Positions 11,985-23,934 of a stretch of 64,000 nt of DNA are shown here, piece after piece. Position 1 is the first letter of the stretch. Each line of letters begins with the position of its first letter. A program made the translations under genes and the position numbers. The notes under the pieces were generated by a model. That model made no database searches. It was not told the origin of the DNA and saw only the letters and a program-made list of their open reading frames with translations. Source of the stretch: Cristatella mucedo (lineage: Eukaryota; Bryozoa; Phylactolaemata; Cristatellidae); contig WPIO01000005.1 in NCBI GenBank assembly GCA_009760855.2, positions 1,929,001 to 1,993,000 on the forward strand, in the 5' to 3' direction.

Positions 11985-12362
11985 TAGATAATAATAATAA
12001 TAATAATAATATTTCACTTGATAAAGCGCCCTCAGAGAACTTAATCTCTTTCTAGGCGCTTTACATTTGCTGCAAAAGTGATATGCAATTGAATAATAAG
12101 TAAAATCATGCTTGAAAAACAAACAAAATGAATAATATGGTTAGGGGTGACATGCACAGGGTCAGCATGCAAATGTGGTTAGTGGCAGCATGCACAGTGT
12201 CAGCACGCATAAGCACACCAAGGACGAATCACAGGGACCCACTAAATGCTGTCCTAAATAGGTATGTTTTTAGGTTCCTTTTAAATGTGGTCAGGTCATG
12301 GGATGTTCTGACGCAGGTCGGGAGGGAGTTCCAGGCTTTGGGAGCATACGAGCTGAGATAAG
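11985..12362 (-). mobile_element. LINE-A 3' end, 5'-truncated
   Basis: On the minus strand it has the C-terminal coding remnant, the 3' UTR with its TGCATGCTGACAC repeats, the conserved hairpin and a tail of about nine ATT units (11987-12012 on plus). It is nearly identical to the matching part of the copy at 50391-51805, so it is a recent insertion. Confidence 0.92.
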
Positions 12363-12369
12363 CGTGAAT

Positions 12370-12827
12370 CACTTATACGTCTAGAGTTACTGACGTCAGC
12401 TCAATCAGAACTTATCGAACCGAGGGCAAACGGCGACCCGGGTAGGATGGTAAGGGCAATAGTATTGATGCTCGGCTATCCATGCTCGCAGTCATCAACG
12501 CGGTCGCAATACCCAAAGGTGCTAAATGACATTTGAAAGCAAGAACTGCCATCCTTCATAGAGGCCAAGCGGCTACTATGGCTCTTCGTTTAATGACTAT
12601 CAGCTCCAGACGTCGCGTACGTAATTGGGCCACCGATGAAGCCGTCCATCGGTCAGCCGCTGCGGGGTGCCTCGCAAAGTCCGCCACCCGGGTGGCCTAG
12701 CAGATGGAACGAGATGACTCGCTGTGACTCTGTTAGATAAAAGGGGATCCCCGTCGCCCGAGAAAATGCTCCGCTTAAAAAAATGGCGCACGAAAAAAGA
12801 GGTCTCGCTTCGGTGTCGCCTTCGCGT
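12370..12827. other. Unassigned sequence
   Basis: No recognised feature. Composition changes from mixed to GC-rich towards 12.6 kb. Confidence 0.4.
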
Positions 12828-12873
12828 CAGCTGCTGCAGACGCGCGCGCGAGCGCGCGCGTCTGCAGCAGCTG
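12828..12873. repeat. Near-perfect 46-bp palindrome (22-bp arms, 2-nt loop)
   Basis: CAGCTGCTGCAGACGCGC and its following four bases are mirrored exactly after a GA dinucleotide loop. Such an arm would form a very stable cruciform or RNA hairpin. Confidence 0.95.
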
Positions 12874-13147
12874 CCGTGCGTAATGCTAGCGCATCTGCGC
12901 GCGCACGCTGTCAGAGAGCCGGAAGCGTGCGGGTGGCCGCGCTTGAGCCGCCGCATTTAGGAGGCGACGCAGTGCGATGCTGCGCGAGTTTTCATGCGCG
13001 GCCTCGCTGCAGCGCCAGCAAAGGCTCGTGCCGCGAAGGAAGTAAAGGCGGCGGGCAGACGTCGACGAGCCGGCGCGCACCCTGTCGGGCAGAGGGCGCC
13101 GGCATGAAACGCAGGCAGGCTGCGGCTCGCGGACGGGTGCGCGCGCG

Positions 13148-13607
13148 AGCTGGAGTGCTCGAGCTGGAGCGCTCGAGCTGGAGCGCGAGCTGGAGCGCTC
13201 GAGCTGGAGCGCGAGCTGGAGCGCTCGAGCTGGAGCGCGAGCTGGAGCGCGAGCTGAAGCGCGAGCTGGAGCGCGAGCTGGAGCGCGAGCTGGAGCGCGA
13301 GCTGGAGCGCGAGCTGGAGCGCGAGCTGGAGCGCGAGCTGGAGCGCGAGCTGGAGCGCGAGCTGGAGCGCGAGCTGGAGCGCGAGCTGGAGCGCGAGCTG
13401 GAGCGCGAGCTGGAGCGCGAGCTGGAGCGCGAGCTGGAGCGCGAGCTGGAGCGCGAGCTGGAGCGCGAGCTGGAGCGCGAGCTGGAGCGCGAGCTGGAGC
13501 GCGAGCTGGAGCGCGAGCTGGAGCGCGAGCTGGAGCGCGAGCTGGAGCGCGAGCTGGAGCGCGCGAGCTGGAGCGCGCGAGCTGGAGTGCGCGAGCTGGA
13601 GCACGAG
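13148..13607. repeat. 12-bp minisatellite, unit GAGCTGGAGCGC
   Basis: About 38 units. The central ~300 bp is a nearly perfect array; the ends contain variant units with CTCGAGCTGGAG. Because the unit is a multiple of three, frames stay open on both strands (Glu-Leu-Glu-Arg on plus; Ala-Arg-Ala-Pro and other repeats on minus). These are not taken as genes. Confidence 0.95.
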
Positions 13608-13609
13608 CG

Positions 13610-15060
13610 CTCGAGCCGCGCCCTCGGAGCACGCACCTCGGAGCCGCCGATCCCGCCCTTAGACGAGCATTCCGAAGCGAGCTGCCCGGCAGCCGGTGGC
13701 CCGCACGCCGCTTCGCCGGCCTCGAAGCATTTTTGTCGCACGCTTCTACCGGTCGCTTGCCGCCGCTGGCCGCGGACGCTAGACCGCCGTCGGCTGTCGT
13801 CGTCTGCGTCGAGCGCCGGCGCGCGGAGCTAATTGGCAGCGGCCGCCATCTCGAGGCCGTGGCAGCCCGCGACCGAGCGCGCCGGCTTCTGGCCGCCGCT
13901 CATTGGATAGCGGCCGGCGCTCTGAAGATGGGCCCAGCTAATAACTCTAGGGTGCAATAAACGCAACTGTTTATTAGCTTCTCGTTAGTGCCGTCGGCCG
14001 ATCGCGCGGCGAACGTTTACTCTTCACGCTAAGGAAGATGGCGGCTGCCTTCCGGAAGGGCGGCGGCGATAAGCAGACGAGTTCGTTGTGCGCCGTCAGC
14101 CGCTCGCCAGCCGCGATGTCTCAGCATAGCTGCGCCGCCATCGCTGCACCATCGCCGTGCGCCCAGTCCGCATCTTCGACTCGCTTCGACTCGCTCGTCG
14201 CTTTCCGGGCGACTCGGCGAGCGACGCGTGGGCTCCGCTCGCCGAGCCGATCGTTCGCGGCCGTCGCCGCGCCGAGGCGGTGCCCTCTGCCCTCTGCCCT
14301 CTGTCGCCCCACCCCGCTAGCCGCCGCCGGCGCTGCGCTCCGTTGTCTTTTACCGCGAGAAACGCTGGCGCCGGTTCACGCGCTCGAGAGAGGAATCGCG
14401 ACGCCGCGCGCGCTCGAGCTTACCGACGTTCATCCGCGAGCAGGACGCCCGCGCGCCGACTGCGCTCGCGCGCTACCATGCGCGCGTGTGTGTGTGTGTG
14501 CGTGCGCGCGCGCCATCGATTGGACGCTCAGCTGACCGATCGGACGCTGGGCTGTCCGATTGGACACTCAGCTGTCTGGGAGCAGAATGCGCGCGCACGC
14601 GGCGCAGGCTGAGTGTCCGATCGATAAGTACTCAGGCACGTACGGGCGCCCGCTTGCCGTCGTGTGCTGCGTCTCGACGCACTTCCTCGGTGCGGCAAGA
14701 GGTCGGCGAGACGGCGGCGCGCCTTGCGCGCACGCGCGTGCAACAGCGCGAGCGCGAGATGAACCGCGGGAGGCCGCTAGCTCGCTGAGTCCGCCGACCG
14801 CTCGACTCCTGCAGACCCGCTCTGCGGCGCCGGCGCGCGCGCGCTCGCGCGTTTCTTTCGGAAAAAATTGATGCCGATTGATATCCGAAGCACAGCTGTC
14901 GACGCAGCTGTCGGCTGCAGCCGGAGTTAGTCAGTGGCTGCTCACACCTGGGCCAGCTAGCTCGCACCCAGCTCCGACGCTCCGACTGGTGCGACGACAG
15001 CATTTGGCGACCGCTGGGCGGCTATTCTGCCCGCCCAGCGGCGCCCGAGACAATATCCGG
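13610..15060. other. GC-rich, CpG-rich block without recognised gene
   Basis: Dense CpG and many short open frames on both strands without recognisable domains. It contains a 20-bp tandem repeat (14518-14577) and an 11-bp inverted repeat at 15011-15021/15031-15041. A hidden promoter or exon cannot be excluded. Confidence 0.4.
14518..14625. repeat. Three 20-bp tandem units with an inverted partial copy
   Basis: GATTGGACGCTCAGCTGACC repeats three times with small changes (14518-14577). An inverted partial copy, GCTGAGTGTCCGATCGAT, follows at 14608-14625, so the block can fold on itself. Confidence 0.8.
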
Positions 15061-15918
15061 GCTCGTTACCGGAGGAAGCGCCTGGTAAATCACAAAATAG
15101 ATATATGCGCAATCTTTAAGCTAGTACGGCTTCTGCGGTGCGTAGATGTAGCGAACGTTCTGACGCATGCACTGTGCGCGTAGCAGGAATTTTGACGCGG
15201 TAGCCAATGTCTGTTTACAATAACATCACCGGATATAACAATAACAATGACTCCACCAGATCTCGTGCATTTAAAACATCCCTACGGACATGCCGACATT
15301 ACTACAGTCGCTCTCTCCTTGCTACCCCTTCAGCCGATGCAGCAGAACGCTTAAAGACGAAACGCACCCGGCAGTCAGGTGCTTCAATTGCGACCCCAGC
15401 GACTCCCACTTTCCACCACTTCTCTCGGACCTACAGCGGCTCCCCGTACGATCGCCGCATTGACTTAAAGGTCACTCTTCCTAAGGTCAATTCGTTCTCT
15501 TGCTCCGGAAGACTTGTCTGAAATACGCTGCGATCATCTCAGCATTCGTTGGTCATCGTCATCGTCGTTTCTTTGACCTTTGCGTCAATCACCCTCGCCG
15601 CTAACCTGCCTTGCATTATTTGCAGACCATTCCTTCAGTTGCTACGCACCTTCTGCCGCCTGCAGCTCTCAATCTATCAACATAAAGTCGTCGCTGGACT
15701 TCAATTTAGGTGTCTAAATTGTATGTAAAAATGCACGTGCCCATCGTAGATTAGGCTGGATCCACGCGAATTAGCTTCGAAGTGCTAATGAGCGCTACAA
15801 GGATAAATTCTCGCCTCCCGACATACCGCTTTGATGCAGAATTCTTCCGAAAACCGATGTTCTTGCGAACATCGTATACGGAAGCGATACAACGAAGACC
15901 TGTTTAAAGCTATTCTGA
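15060..15918. other. Unassigned; possible 5' part of the LINE-A copy that follows
   Basis: A frame of 104 codons at 15207-15521 has no recognisable domain. The block sits directly upstream of the longest LINE-A copy and could be its 5' UTR or first ORF. No second copy in the window is available for comparison. Confidence 0.3.
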
Positions 15919-18742
15919 TTGTCATTTGACCGTAGCACGTACGAAATTACGCGCCTGTGGATATCTAAACGCTTATCGCTTCGGGCTGCCGGGTCTCCCA
16001 CGCCGGCGGCGGCCTTAGCTACGCCGGCGGCTAGTAACCTGCATGTTAGTAATGATCTTGCGCGGCTATTATCGCTTCGTCGTCGCAGATCGAATGCATT
16101 CCTAGATTTCAATGCTATTGCTAATATTCGTGAATTATGCATTAACAAAAGAAAAACACCCCAGAGCCACCTCGGTGGCCGGAGCCGCCAGCTTGTACGC
16201 CTCTCGTTTGGCAGAAACTGCGAGCTGAGTACCCGCTCGTCTGGTACTCCTAGCGTTGTCTCGAACCGCTCAGCACGCGTTCCCCACATATGTCACTGTG
16301 AATGTCTCTAACTTAGTGGTCATCAGGCCTTTTGTAACTCCGGTGGCCCGACTTATCGCTTAACTTTGGAATCCTCGCTCAATGTGCAATAAATCTTTTG
16401 TAATAAGCGACCTTACTTCTGAAAGTGGTCTCAACCTGCTTGCTGTAACTGAAACTTGGCCAAAATGGGTAAACTGTTCGACATTTAAAGACGCTACCCT
16501 GACTATTTTTTTATTCTTTTACACCCCTAGATCAATCAAAGCTGGAATTGGAGTTGCTGATTTCTTGCGCTCGAAATTCAACTTCAAGCCATTTGCAGTA
16601 CCCTTGAAACAGTCTTTTGAATTTATTGTCGCGATTTCACCCGTAAACAAGCTACCAATGGTGGCAGTAGTCGATCGCGCACCAGGTAACAAATATTCCT
16701 TTATCTCAGATTTCTCCAATCTCATTTTGATTATGCGTGCAAGAAATCGATCCTTCCTCGTTGTTTGTGATTTCAACATTCACTTTGCGAATTTATCTGA
16801 CGCCTTCTGCTCTGAATTTTGTACATCGACTGACTCTTTGTCTTTTGTGGCTCATGTGCACTGCCCTACTTACATCAAGGGTCACACACTCGACCAAATT
16901 GTTCATGCAACAGCACTTTGTCATCCCCAATTATTACCAAGTCTTGCTTATCTGACTGCATGCATATCTCATTCAGTCTACAGTGTGTGCCCGCCTCCTC
17001 CTCTAAAGTCACCTGTGAATTGCGAAACCTCAAGACCCTTGACATCGATGCTGTCCGTGCAAGAATGTCTGCCTCGCCTCTGCTGCTGCTTAGTCCTCCC
17101 GTCGATCTGTCATCGTTAGTAGATAGCTACAACACGACACTATCTGACACGCTAGTAGACTTTGCTCCTCTGACTAGTTGCACTGTTCGTCCTCGCCTGG
17201 ACGGCTTAAGGTTAACCACGGGTATTAAACTACCAAGATCTACTAAGCGGAAGCTTCAAAAAGCGTACAAAAAATCATGACTGACTGTCCATCGACAGAC
17301 ATACTGGGACTTTAGGTCGTTACCAATCGATCCTAGCAAAGGCCTAGTCCAGCTTCTAAAAAAAACATTGTTGAATCACAGATGCACGATCCAAAAATGC
17401 TGATGTCGACAATCAACTACCTCGTCAAACGCTCCCAGGTTAGCTCCTTACTCGACGATCCCTGTGATGATCTAGCTGATCGCTTCTCTCGATTCTTTGT
17501 CCAGAAGATAGAAAAGATCAGGGAGTCCATCCTGAGCAGCATCCCCCTAGAATGCTGTCCCTCAATTCCGTGCTGCACTTTAATGTCTACATTTAAGCAG
17601 GTCACCAGTAATCTCGTCCTGACGTTCACATCCCAATCAAAGAAGACAAGTCCTTTGGACCCTATTCCCACTGTCCTGCCCCTACGTTGTATTGATCTGC
17701 AGCTGCCATGCATAACTAACATCATTAATATGTCATTAGCCTCAGGTAACGTCCCAGCACCTTTCAAAAAAGCTGTAGTCAGGCCACTTCTCAAGAAAGC
17801 TACACTTGACCAAGAGAACTTGAGCAACTACCGCCCAGTCTCCCTTCTACCATTCCTATCAAAGACACTCGAACGGGTCGTGGCGGACCAGCTGAACTCG
17901 TATATCTAAACCTCACACCTTGCTAGTAAGTTCCAGTCTGGCTTTAGAGCTAATCACTCCACAGAGTCAGCATTGCTTCGGGTATACAACGACCTACTTA
18001 GGAATGCAGACATGGGTAGAGTGCCTCTGCTTGTTTTGCTTGATCTTTCGGCAGCTTTTGATACCATCGATCGCAAAGTTCTTCTAGAGCGCCTCTCATC
18101 TCGCCTGGGCATCGCTGGCACTGATCTGCAATGGCTCAGGTCCTATTTCAGTGGGAGACTCAGAGTATTGACGTAAATGGACAAAGATCATCCGAGGTAC
18201 CTTTGAAATATGGGGTATCTCAGGGCTCCATCCTAGGTCCGGTTCTTTTCACGGTATATACTCTCCCCCCCTTGCCGATGTGATTGCCAAGCACAATCTA
18301 GGCTTTCACTTCTATGCGGATGACACTCAGTTGTACCTTTGCTTTGATCCCTCCCAGCCTTCGAGCACTTCGAATTCTCTCAACTCCCTTGCTGCATGTA
18401 TTGATGACATCCGCATATGGATGGCAGCAAATTTTTTAAATTAATTGATGATAAAACTAACTGACTATTTATGGGCAAATCAAGCGTGATTCACAAATTG
18501 GAAAGGCTGCCGCTCAAAATTGGTCCTGCCAGCATATCTTCTGTTGAATCTACACGAAATTTAGGTATCATGATTCAAAAAGTGACCTTTCGTTAGACGA
18601 CCACATCAGAGCTCCAAAATTAAGTCTTCCTACTTTCAGCTACATAACATTGCTCAAATTCGGCCTTGTTTAAATAGGGATACCACAGCTAAGTTGGTCC
18701 ATGCATTCGTGACATCCCGTCTTGACTTCGGTAACTCATTAG
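15919..18742 (+). mobile_element. LINE-A, longest copy: endonuclease plus reverse transcriptase, 3'-truncated
   Basis: The endonuclease domain begins around 16360 (NPRSMCNKSFVISDL, then LLAVTETW). It continues with VVCDFNIHF near 16765 and GHTLDQIV near 16885, the usual apurinic-type endonuclease signatures. Reverse transcriptase follows: SNYRPVSLLPFLSKTLERVV near 17825, SGFRANHSTESALLRVYNDLL near 17940, LLDLSAAFDTIDRKVL near 18035 and [14 protein letters not shown] near 18310. Several frameshifts and stops break it. Homology to other copies stops near 18742, inside the coding region, so the C-terminus and the (ATT)n tail are missing. This is unusual for a LINE, which normally loses its 5' end. 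Confidence 0.88.
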
Positions 18743-19164
18743 CACGGCTTCTAGATACTTCGTGTCCAAACGTTGTCAGCAATAGACAGCATAGCTGTCT
18801 GTCCGGTCCTGAGGCGTGGGAGAAACGCTCGTGCAAACCTACCAATCTTCTTCATTTCCGGTCAGTGCAAGGCTCCTAGAGCTCTCTCGGCGTGCTATGT
18901 TCATGCTTCTTTATAATTATTCCTCCGTTTAAGCTCCCAATTTAAGCCGCAGCCGACGCTCGACCTTTGCCTGCGAGAAGCCTCCGAACGAGCGTAACGT
19001 CGTGAATTTTTCGAGCGCTCAATCGAAGAGTCCCCCTGACTTCCGCCACTGGCTTCCACCGACTCTGCTCATGTCCGCAAGGGTTACAGGCAGACGGATG
19101 AGAAAGGTCTGAAAGGGTTGCAGGCATGGCCGCATGAGATGCGAGCATGCAGACGCACGAAATT
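18743..19164. other. Unassigned sequence
   Basis: Follows the abrupt 3' break of the LINE-A copy. Nothing recognised. Confidence 0.4.
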
Positions 19165-19570
19165 AAGCTGCCTGTCGTTTTTGCTACAGAATTTCGGTGG
19201 CTCCTGGTCGGTCAAAGGATGCAGAGCCAAGTTTATACTTTGACCAATGGTACTCGCCATAGCTTCGCTCCTTCATTGCGGGCTGAACTACTGCACTACT
19301 GTTTCGGCCAGCTTGTTCTCTCACTTGTTGTGTGGACAATAAAAGTGGACTTCGCGCTCTTCGCTTAAAGGCGAAAAAGTTGCACAAGAAGTTCCCTCTA
19401 TCGATCCTATACTGTGGATATCCCACTGTGCTTACGCAGTGTCACTTTATCTGCAGCTGCCAGCAGCTCCGACGTATTCTTTCCAGCCGTCGTGCAATGC
19501 TACCTACTTGCTGCTACTTTAGCTGCGATTTCACTTCAGCTCAGCAATGAGGTAAGCTAAAGTACTCATC
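19165..19570 (+). mobile_element. LINE-B fragment, C-terminal region, diverged
   Basis: Encodes WLLVGQRMQSQVYTLTNGTR followed by HSFAPSLRAELLH, matching the WLPVDQRIQSKVLTLTHKAR segment of the LINE-B copy near 39.1 kb. A short diverged 3' UTR follows. Confidence 0.6.
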
Positions 19571-19574
19571 GGCA

Positions 19575-20600
19575 TCGTTGACTTAGCAGCAACCTAGGCT
19601 AGAAAAATGCCTGCGTCGGCAGCAGGTGACGCACCATCGTTGCAGTAGAACTCTAAAAGCGAACTAATTAACCTATGGTACCCAAACAGGAAAACATTTC
19701 TCTGCTATGTGTTTCGAGTGACGGAAAGAGACACCTGTACTGTATTCTCCTGCGAGGTCTTGATATTCTTAGCAGGGCATTACTTCTACAGCAGCTCAGT
19801 AAGTTAGAAAAAAGGACCCAGCTGTGGTGGATTGGATTATGCTTTTATGCTTTTATCAGAGTTTGCACTGTGAGAATAAGTCAGAGTATTCACTTCAGCT
19901 TGTATCCTTGATTGGCGTGGGGCCACAGTGGCCGTTTTAGAAAAGTAAACACACGATTCAATCCGTTGGATTTACAGAAAAATCCTTCGGCCAATTGTGC
20001 ATGCTAGCAATATTGATTTTGTGCGATTGAATGAAGCTTGTAGCAGCTCTCCTCGCCAATGCGTACGCTTACGCGTAGTGGCATTTTGACAGCAGCCGCG
20101 TCGAGTCAGAAGTTTCGCGCTCCATTGATTGAGTTCTGTCAGAGTGAAATCGCTAGTCGCGGCCATAGTGCACGAATAGGAAGGAGCCTCCGAAGGACAC
20201 TCCGAAGGAAAGCTGTAGGAATAGTCTGGAATTATGTAGCAGAGCTTATGCAGCAGGAAATCTGCTCGCAGGCTTTGCAGGGTTGGCTTATAGGCCTACC
20301 TCTATCTATTCCTGAGGTAAGAATTTGGTTACAATGGTAGAGTACCGATCAGAGAAGGTTGCGATTGAGCTCCTCGTTCATGAGGACAAAGAAAGTGCAC
20401 TCGTTTCCCAGAATATCAGTCGCAACGCGCAATGGCCGATGACATTGGTGAGCCCATGTTCCTTCAGATCCCGATCTAAGTAATTTGTTAAGACCGCTTA
20501 TCACCGTTTTGCGAAACTAAAAGTAGTTTGATTAAACTGGTCGAGAGCTGGTCGTACTATAAAGTGCACTTGATCTCGATCTCTTACAAAGGGATTATTT
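19575..20600. other. Unassigned sequence
   Basis: No LINE tail, SINE or gene recognised in about 1 kb. Confidence 0.4.
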
Positions 20601-20601
20601 C

Positions 20602-20740
20602 ATAATAATAGTAATAATGATAATAACACACTTGATAAAGCGCCCTCAGAGAACTCAATCTCTTTCTAGGTGCTTTACATTTCCTGCAAAGGAAAAATGA
20701 TCGAATATTTAGTGGTAGCATGCTCGATAAACAAAACTCG
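20602..20740 (-). mobile_element. LINE-A 3' tail, minus copy of an inverted pair
   Basis: An irregular (ATT)n tail on the left, then the hairpin AAAGCGCCCTCAGAGAACTC as seen on plus, and a short 3' UTR piece. Confidence 0.82.
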
Positions 20741-20847
20741 ATGAAACTCTCAGCCCAATTGCATCTGTGAAGGCGTCGAATTTGAAGCTTTTCTGAATTT
20801 TCTGAAGCTTTTCTGATTTGAAGTCTTTTTCTGGCTGCGGATAGCGA

Positions 20848-20957
20848 CCCGCTTATACGATCGTGCTTCCTTTGTAGCAAATTTAAAGCGCTTAGAAAGA
20901 GATCGAGTTCTCTGAGGGCGCTTTATCAAGTGCGTTATTATTTATCTTATTATTATA
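20848..20957 (+). mobile_element. LINE-A 3' tail, plus copy of an inverted pair
   Basis: TTAAAGCGCTTAGAAAGAGA, then TTCTCTGAGGGCGCTTTATC and an ATTATT-rich tail. Only about 110 bp separate it from the minus tail to its left. Confidence 0.82.
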
Positions 20958-20959
20958 CT

Positions 20960-21545
20960 TTACGGTAGCATGGCCTCGAGTAAGGTCTCACCGGCAGCGT
21001 TCCGGTGGCACTGCTTGGGGAAAGCACGCTATACACAGCTTACGCGTAGCAGAGCCGCTCATTTTAGATACAAAATCAAAATCGGTCCCACGCGAGCCTC
21101 TTCGAGGCAGCAACGATTGCGAGCTGCGAACTATTTCCTGGAGGCGCGGCTCCGACGCTCGCGTGCTTACGAGTTAGCGCTCATTTCGCGGTTGCCCGAG
21201 AGGCGGGCGCGAGGCTGCACGTGACTCATGCCATGTTCAAATGGCTCGCACTTGACTCTCGGCGTTACGCTTTTCTGCTCGGTGCTGTCGCCTCTGCTGT
21301 CGCCTCACCGCCTCCGGTAATGAGGGGATGGAGCTGCGGATGAGGCGGCCCTGGAGAAAGCCATCGCCGCCGCGGCGCTGAACCCGTGGTCGTTGACAGC
21401 CACTCTGCCGTCGTGCCGGGGCTCCCTTCAACTAGTTCGCTTGGACTTCGCCGCTGAGCGAGGCGCGCGCGCGCACATGCGCCGTCCCGCTGCGTCGCCG
21501 ACGGATTTTGAAACGGGGACGGGCGTGACGGGCTCGAATGTCCGG
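20960..21545. other. GC-rich unassigned sequence
   Basis: CpG-rich, with short overlapping open frames and no recognised domain. Confidence 0.35.
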
Positions 21546-21548
21546 AAA

Positions 21549-21680
21549 CGAATAATAATAATAATAATAATAATATTGTCTTTGATAAAGCGTCCTCAGA
21601 GAACTCAATCTCTTTCTAGGTGCTTTACATCTGCTGCAAAGGGAAACGCAATTGAATAGTGAGTAGTATCATGCAGAATG
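21549..21680 (-). mobile_element. LINE-A 3' tail only
   Basis: About nine ATT units as tail (AATAATAATAATAATAAT on plus), then the hairpin and about 60 bp of 3' UTR. Confidence 0.85.
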
Positions 21681-21689
21681 TCAAAATTT

Positions 21690-23240
21690 GACAGCGACTG
21701 GAGAGCGACGTGTCGGGCTGAGCGAAGATTGGATGCATCCGGTAGCTCATCGCTTCGTCACTCATTTTTCTCCCGGGCTCTACACCCTCGCACCGTCGCC
21801 TGTGCCGCTCGCTGAGTAACTTGGTCGCCATGCAAATTTCGTATCGTTACTTTTTCTTGCGTTAGCATTGCCGTTGGCAGTGCAAGACTTCCCGAAGCGC
21901 GCCCTCGTCGCTGACAGCCATGGCTGCGACGTCACTGCCGCTGGCAGCCCGCCGCCGCAGCCACCGTCGCCACCGCTTCCGCTTCCGCTTTCGCAGCCTC
22001 AGCAGCGGCGGCGGCAGTAACGCTCGTGCGCGAAGCTGTTTCCACTGTTTCCTGTCATTTTAGCTTGTTTACGCTAGCGCTTCGTCCAAGTGGCAGGGTC
22101 GGAATTGACTTTGGGCTACCAATCGATTGAATTGCAGGGTTTCTAACGGCATTGCAATCCCACGCAATTGAAAGCACTCGGTACGGAGCGGGGCGCTGGG
22201 TGGCTCTCGGCCGTGCCTCGGAGCGGCCGTCGCCGGCCCACCGGCCGGCCCGCCCGCTCAGCGAAGCCGCTAGGCCAATGACATATCTTTGAAATTTGCT
22301 TGGAAGAACACTTCAGTCAGCCTATTGACTTAATATGTCGAATCTTGCAATCATTTTAACGGTTCGCTTTTGTTATTAATTCAACTCGTAAAAACAAAAC
22401 ACATTAAAGCCATCAGCTCCTCGCAGAAGGGCTGCCCCTCAAAGGATTCTTTCGCGACACGCCAACAAGAGTCTGGCACATCTAAACGAATGCCTGGGGC
22501 TGTTCGCTGAAAGCGCGGATTTTGCCGAGGCCGCTAGACGGCAGGCCATTGTTAAGAACGCCCCAACTCAAAGCAACTTTTTAGAAACTCTAATAGTATG
22601 ATTCCACTGACACTGAGCGTGCCGAGCGAGCAGCCTTTGAGGCGGTATCTGCTAAAAGTAGCTGTTACCCCTTCGCTCTCGGGAATTACCTTGATACCGC
22701 TACGCTACTTAGGACTCCTATTGGGCGTGCCGCGGACCAAAAGGATTTATCCGCAATGTTGCACTTACTTAAATTCCAAAGCCTGGTAGGCCCTACCCAG
22801 GAGCACGGCAGCCACCCGAAAGTCATCGGCGTGCTTCCGTTGCAGTGAGGGGGGCCGGACGCTCGTTGGATGGTGCCTACCTGACCTCGCTGCGGCTCCA
22901 CGCTAGAGCCTCAATCGCAAACAATGCTTCTACCGTCTGCACGCGACTTGCTAGAGCCGCTAACTGTTCGCAGATCACCGCTGCTTAGAAGATGTGCCGG
23001 CGATCCGACGCTGATTTAAGAACTTGAATTCTCCTGCATCTCCTTATCCCGAAGGTCGAATCAAACAACAGACTTGAGACTGGCGCGCCGAGGAAGCGCC
23101 TTCGCACGAATTCGTACCTTTTGTAGCATCTTTCAAAGCCTAGCAGCGCCTTCTGGAGACGGACCATGAAGCTTTGCGCGTGTCAACGGTGCAACACTCG
23201 GCCAGTTAGTCTCGTTAGCCTCGCCGCCGTAAGAATTCTG
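21690..23240. other. Unassigned; partly GC-rich (21.88-22.28 kb)
   Basis: A CpG-rich segment with CCGCCGC runs is followed by mixed sequence. No gene is recognised. Confidence 0.35.
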
Positions 23241-23244
23241 TATA

Positions 23245-23425
23245 ATTCTAAAAGTAGAGATCGCCGGATGCGGAAGCCTCATTTATATAGCGATAGACAA
23301 GCCTCGAGCGAGCGTTGCTTCCGCTCGCACCGGGCAATAAAGAATTGCCCGCCGCGGTAATTGAACCCGCGATCTGGCTGAGGAAGTGCGGGCAGCGTAA
23401 TCCCAGTCCGTCGAGCTTCTTGCCG
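23245..23425 (-). mobile_element. SINE-B, tRNA-derived
   Basis: On the minus strand a B-box-like GCGGGTTCAATTACCGC is followed by GGGCAATTCTTTATTGCCC. Then come a variable GC-rich hairpin and GCTATATAAATGAGGCT. The order is the same in copies at 26740, 61540 and, truncated, 29005. Confidence 0.6.
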
Positions 23426-23559
23426 GAGGCGATCGGAGCCTTTTCTCGAACAAGTAGAAGACTACCCACTCTCGCCGCCGATAGCTCCTTATACGATGGG
23501 CTTTTCAGACCCGCTAAAAATAGCCGCATCCATTTGGGAAGACTGAATATCCGCAATAA

Positions 23560-23830
23560 ATAATATATATTCAGCCTATTTATCATATTATATACATTTA
23601 TTTTATGTAACATATATATAATATACATATATAACTTCTATATATTATATAATTTAATTATATTATATTATGTTATATATATATTGTATTATATATAATG
23701 TTTTATTATATTAGATCTAAAATATACACTTTATATACACATATATTATAGTGTGCATATTTTTATAATATATACATAATATTAAATATTAGCAATGATA
23801 ATATAAATAATAAATCAGCACTACCTTAAA
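23560..23830. repeat. AT-rich low-complexity island
   Basis: About 270 bp almost entirely A and T, with repeated TATATA and ATTATATA strings. No gene. Confidence 0.9.
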
Positions 23831-23934
23831 ACCTTTTAAGGTGGCTTTCAATAGATCTTGAAGTTTCCGCCGAAGGCACGCCGCTCGACCGGCCGCTGAG
23901 GACCTGTCGAAAGGGAATTTCTCCCCTCCGCAAC

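Noticed and set aside
12783-13832. 349-codon plus-strand frame and several ~215-250-codon minus-strand frames
   Set aside because: They are kept open by the 12-bp repeat, whose length is a multiple of three. Flanking residues show no recognisable fold.
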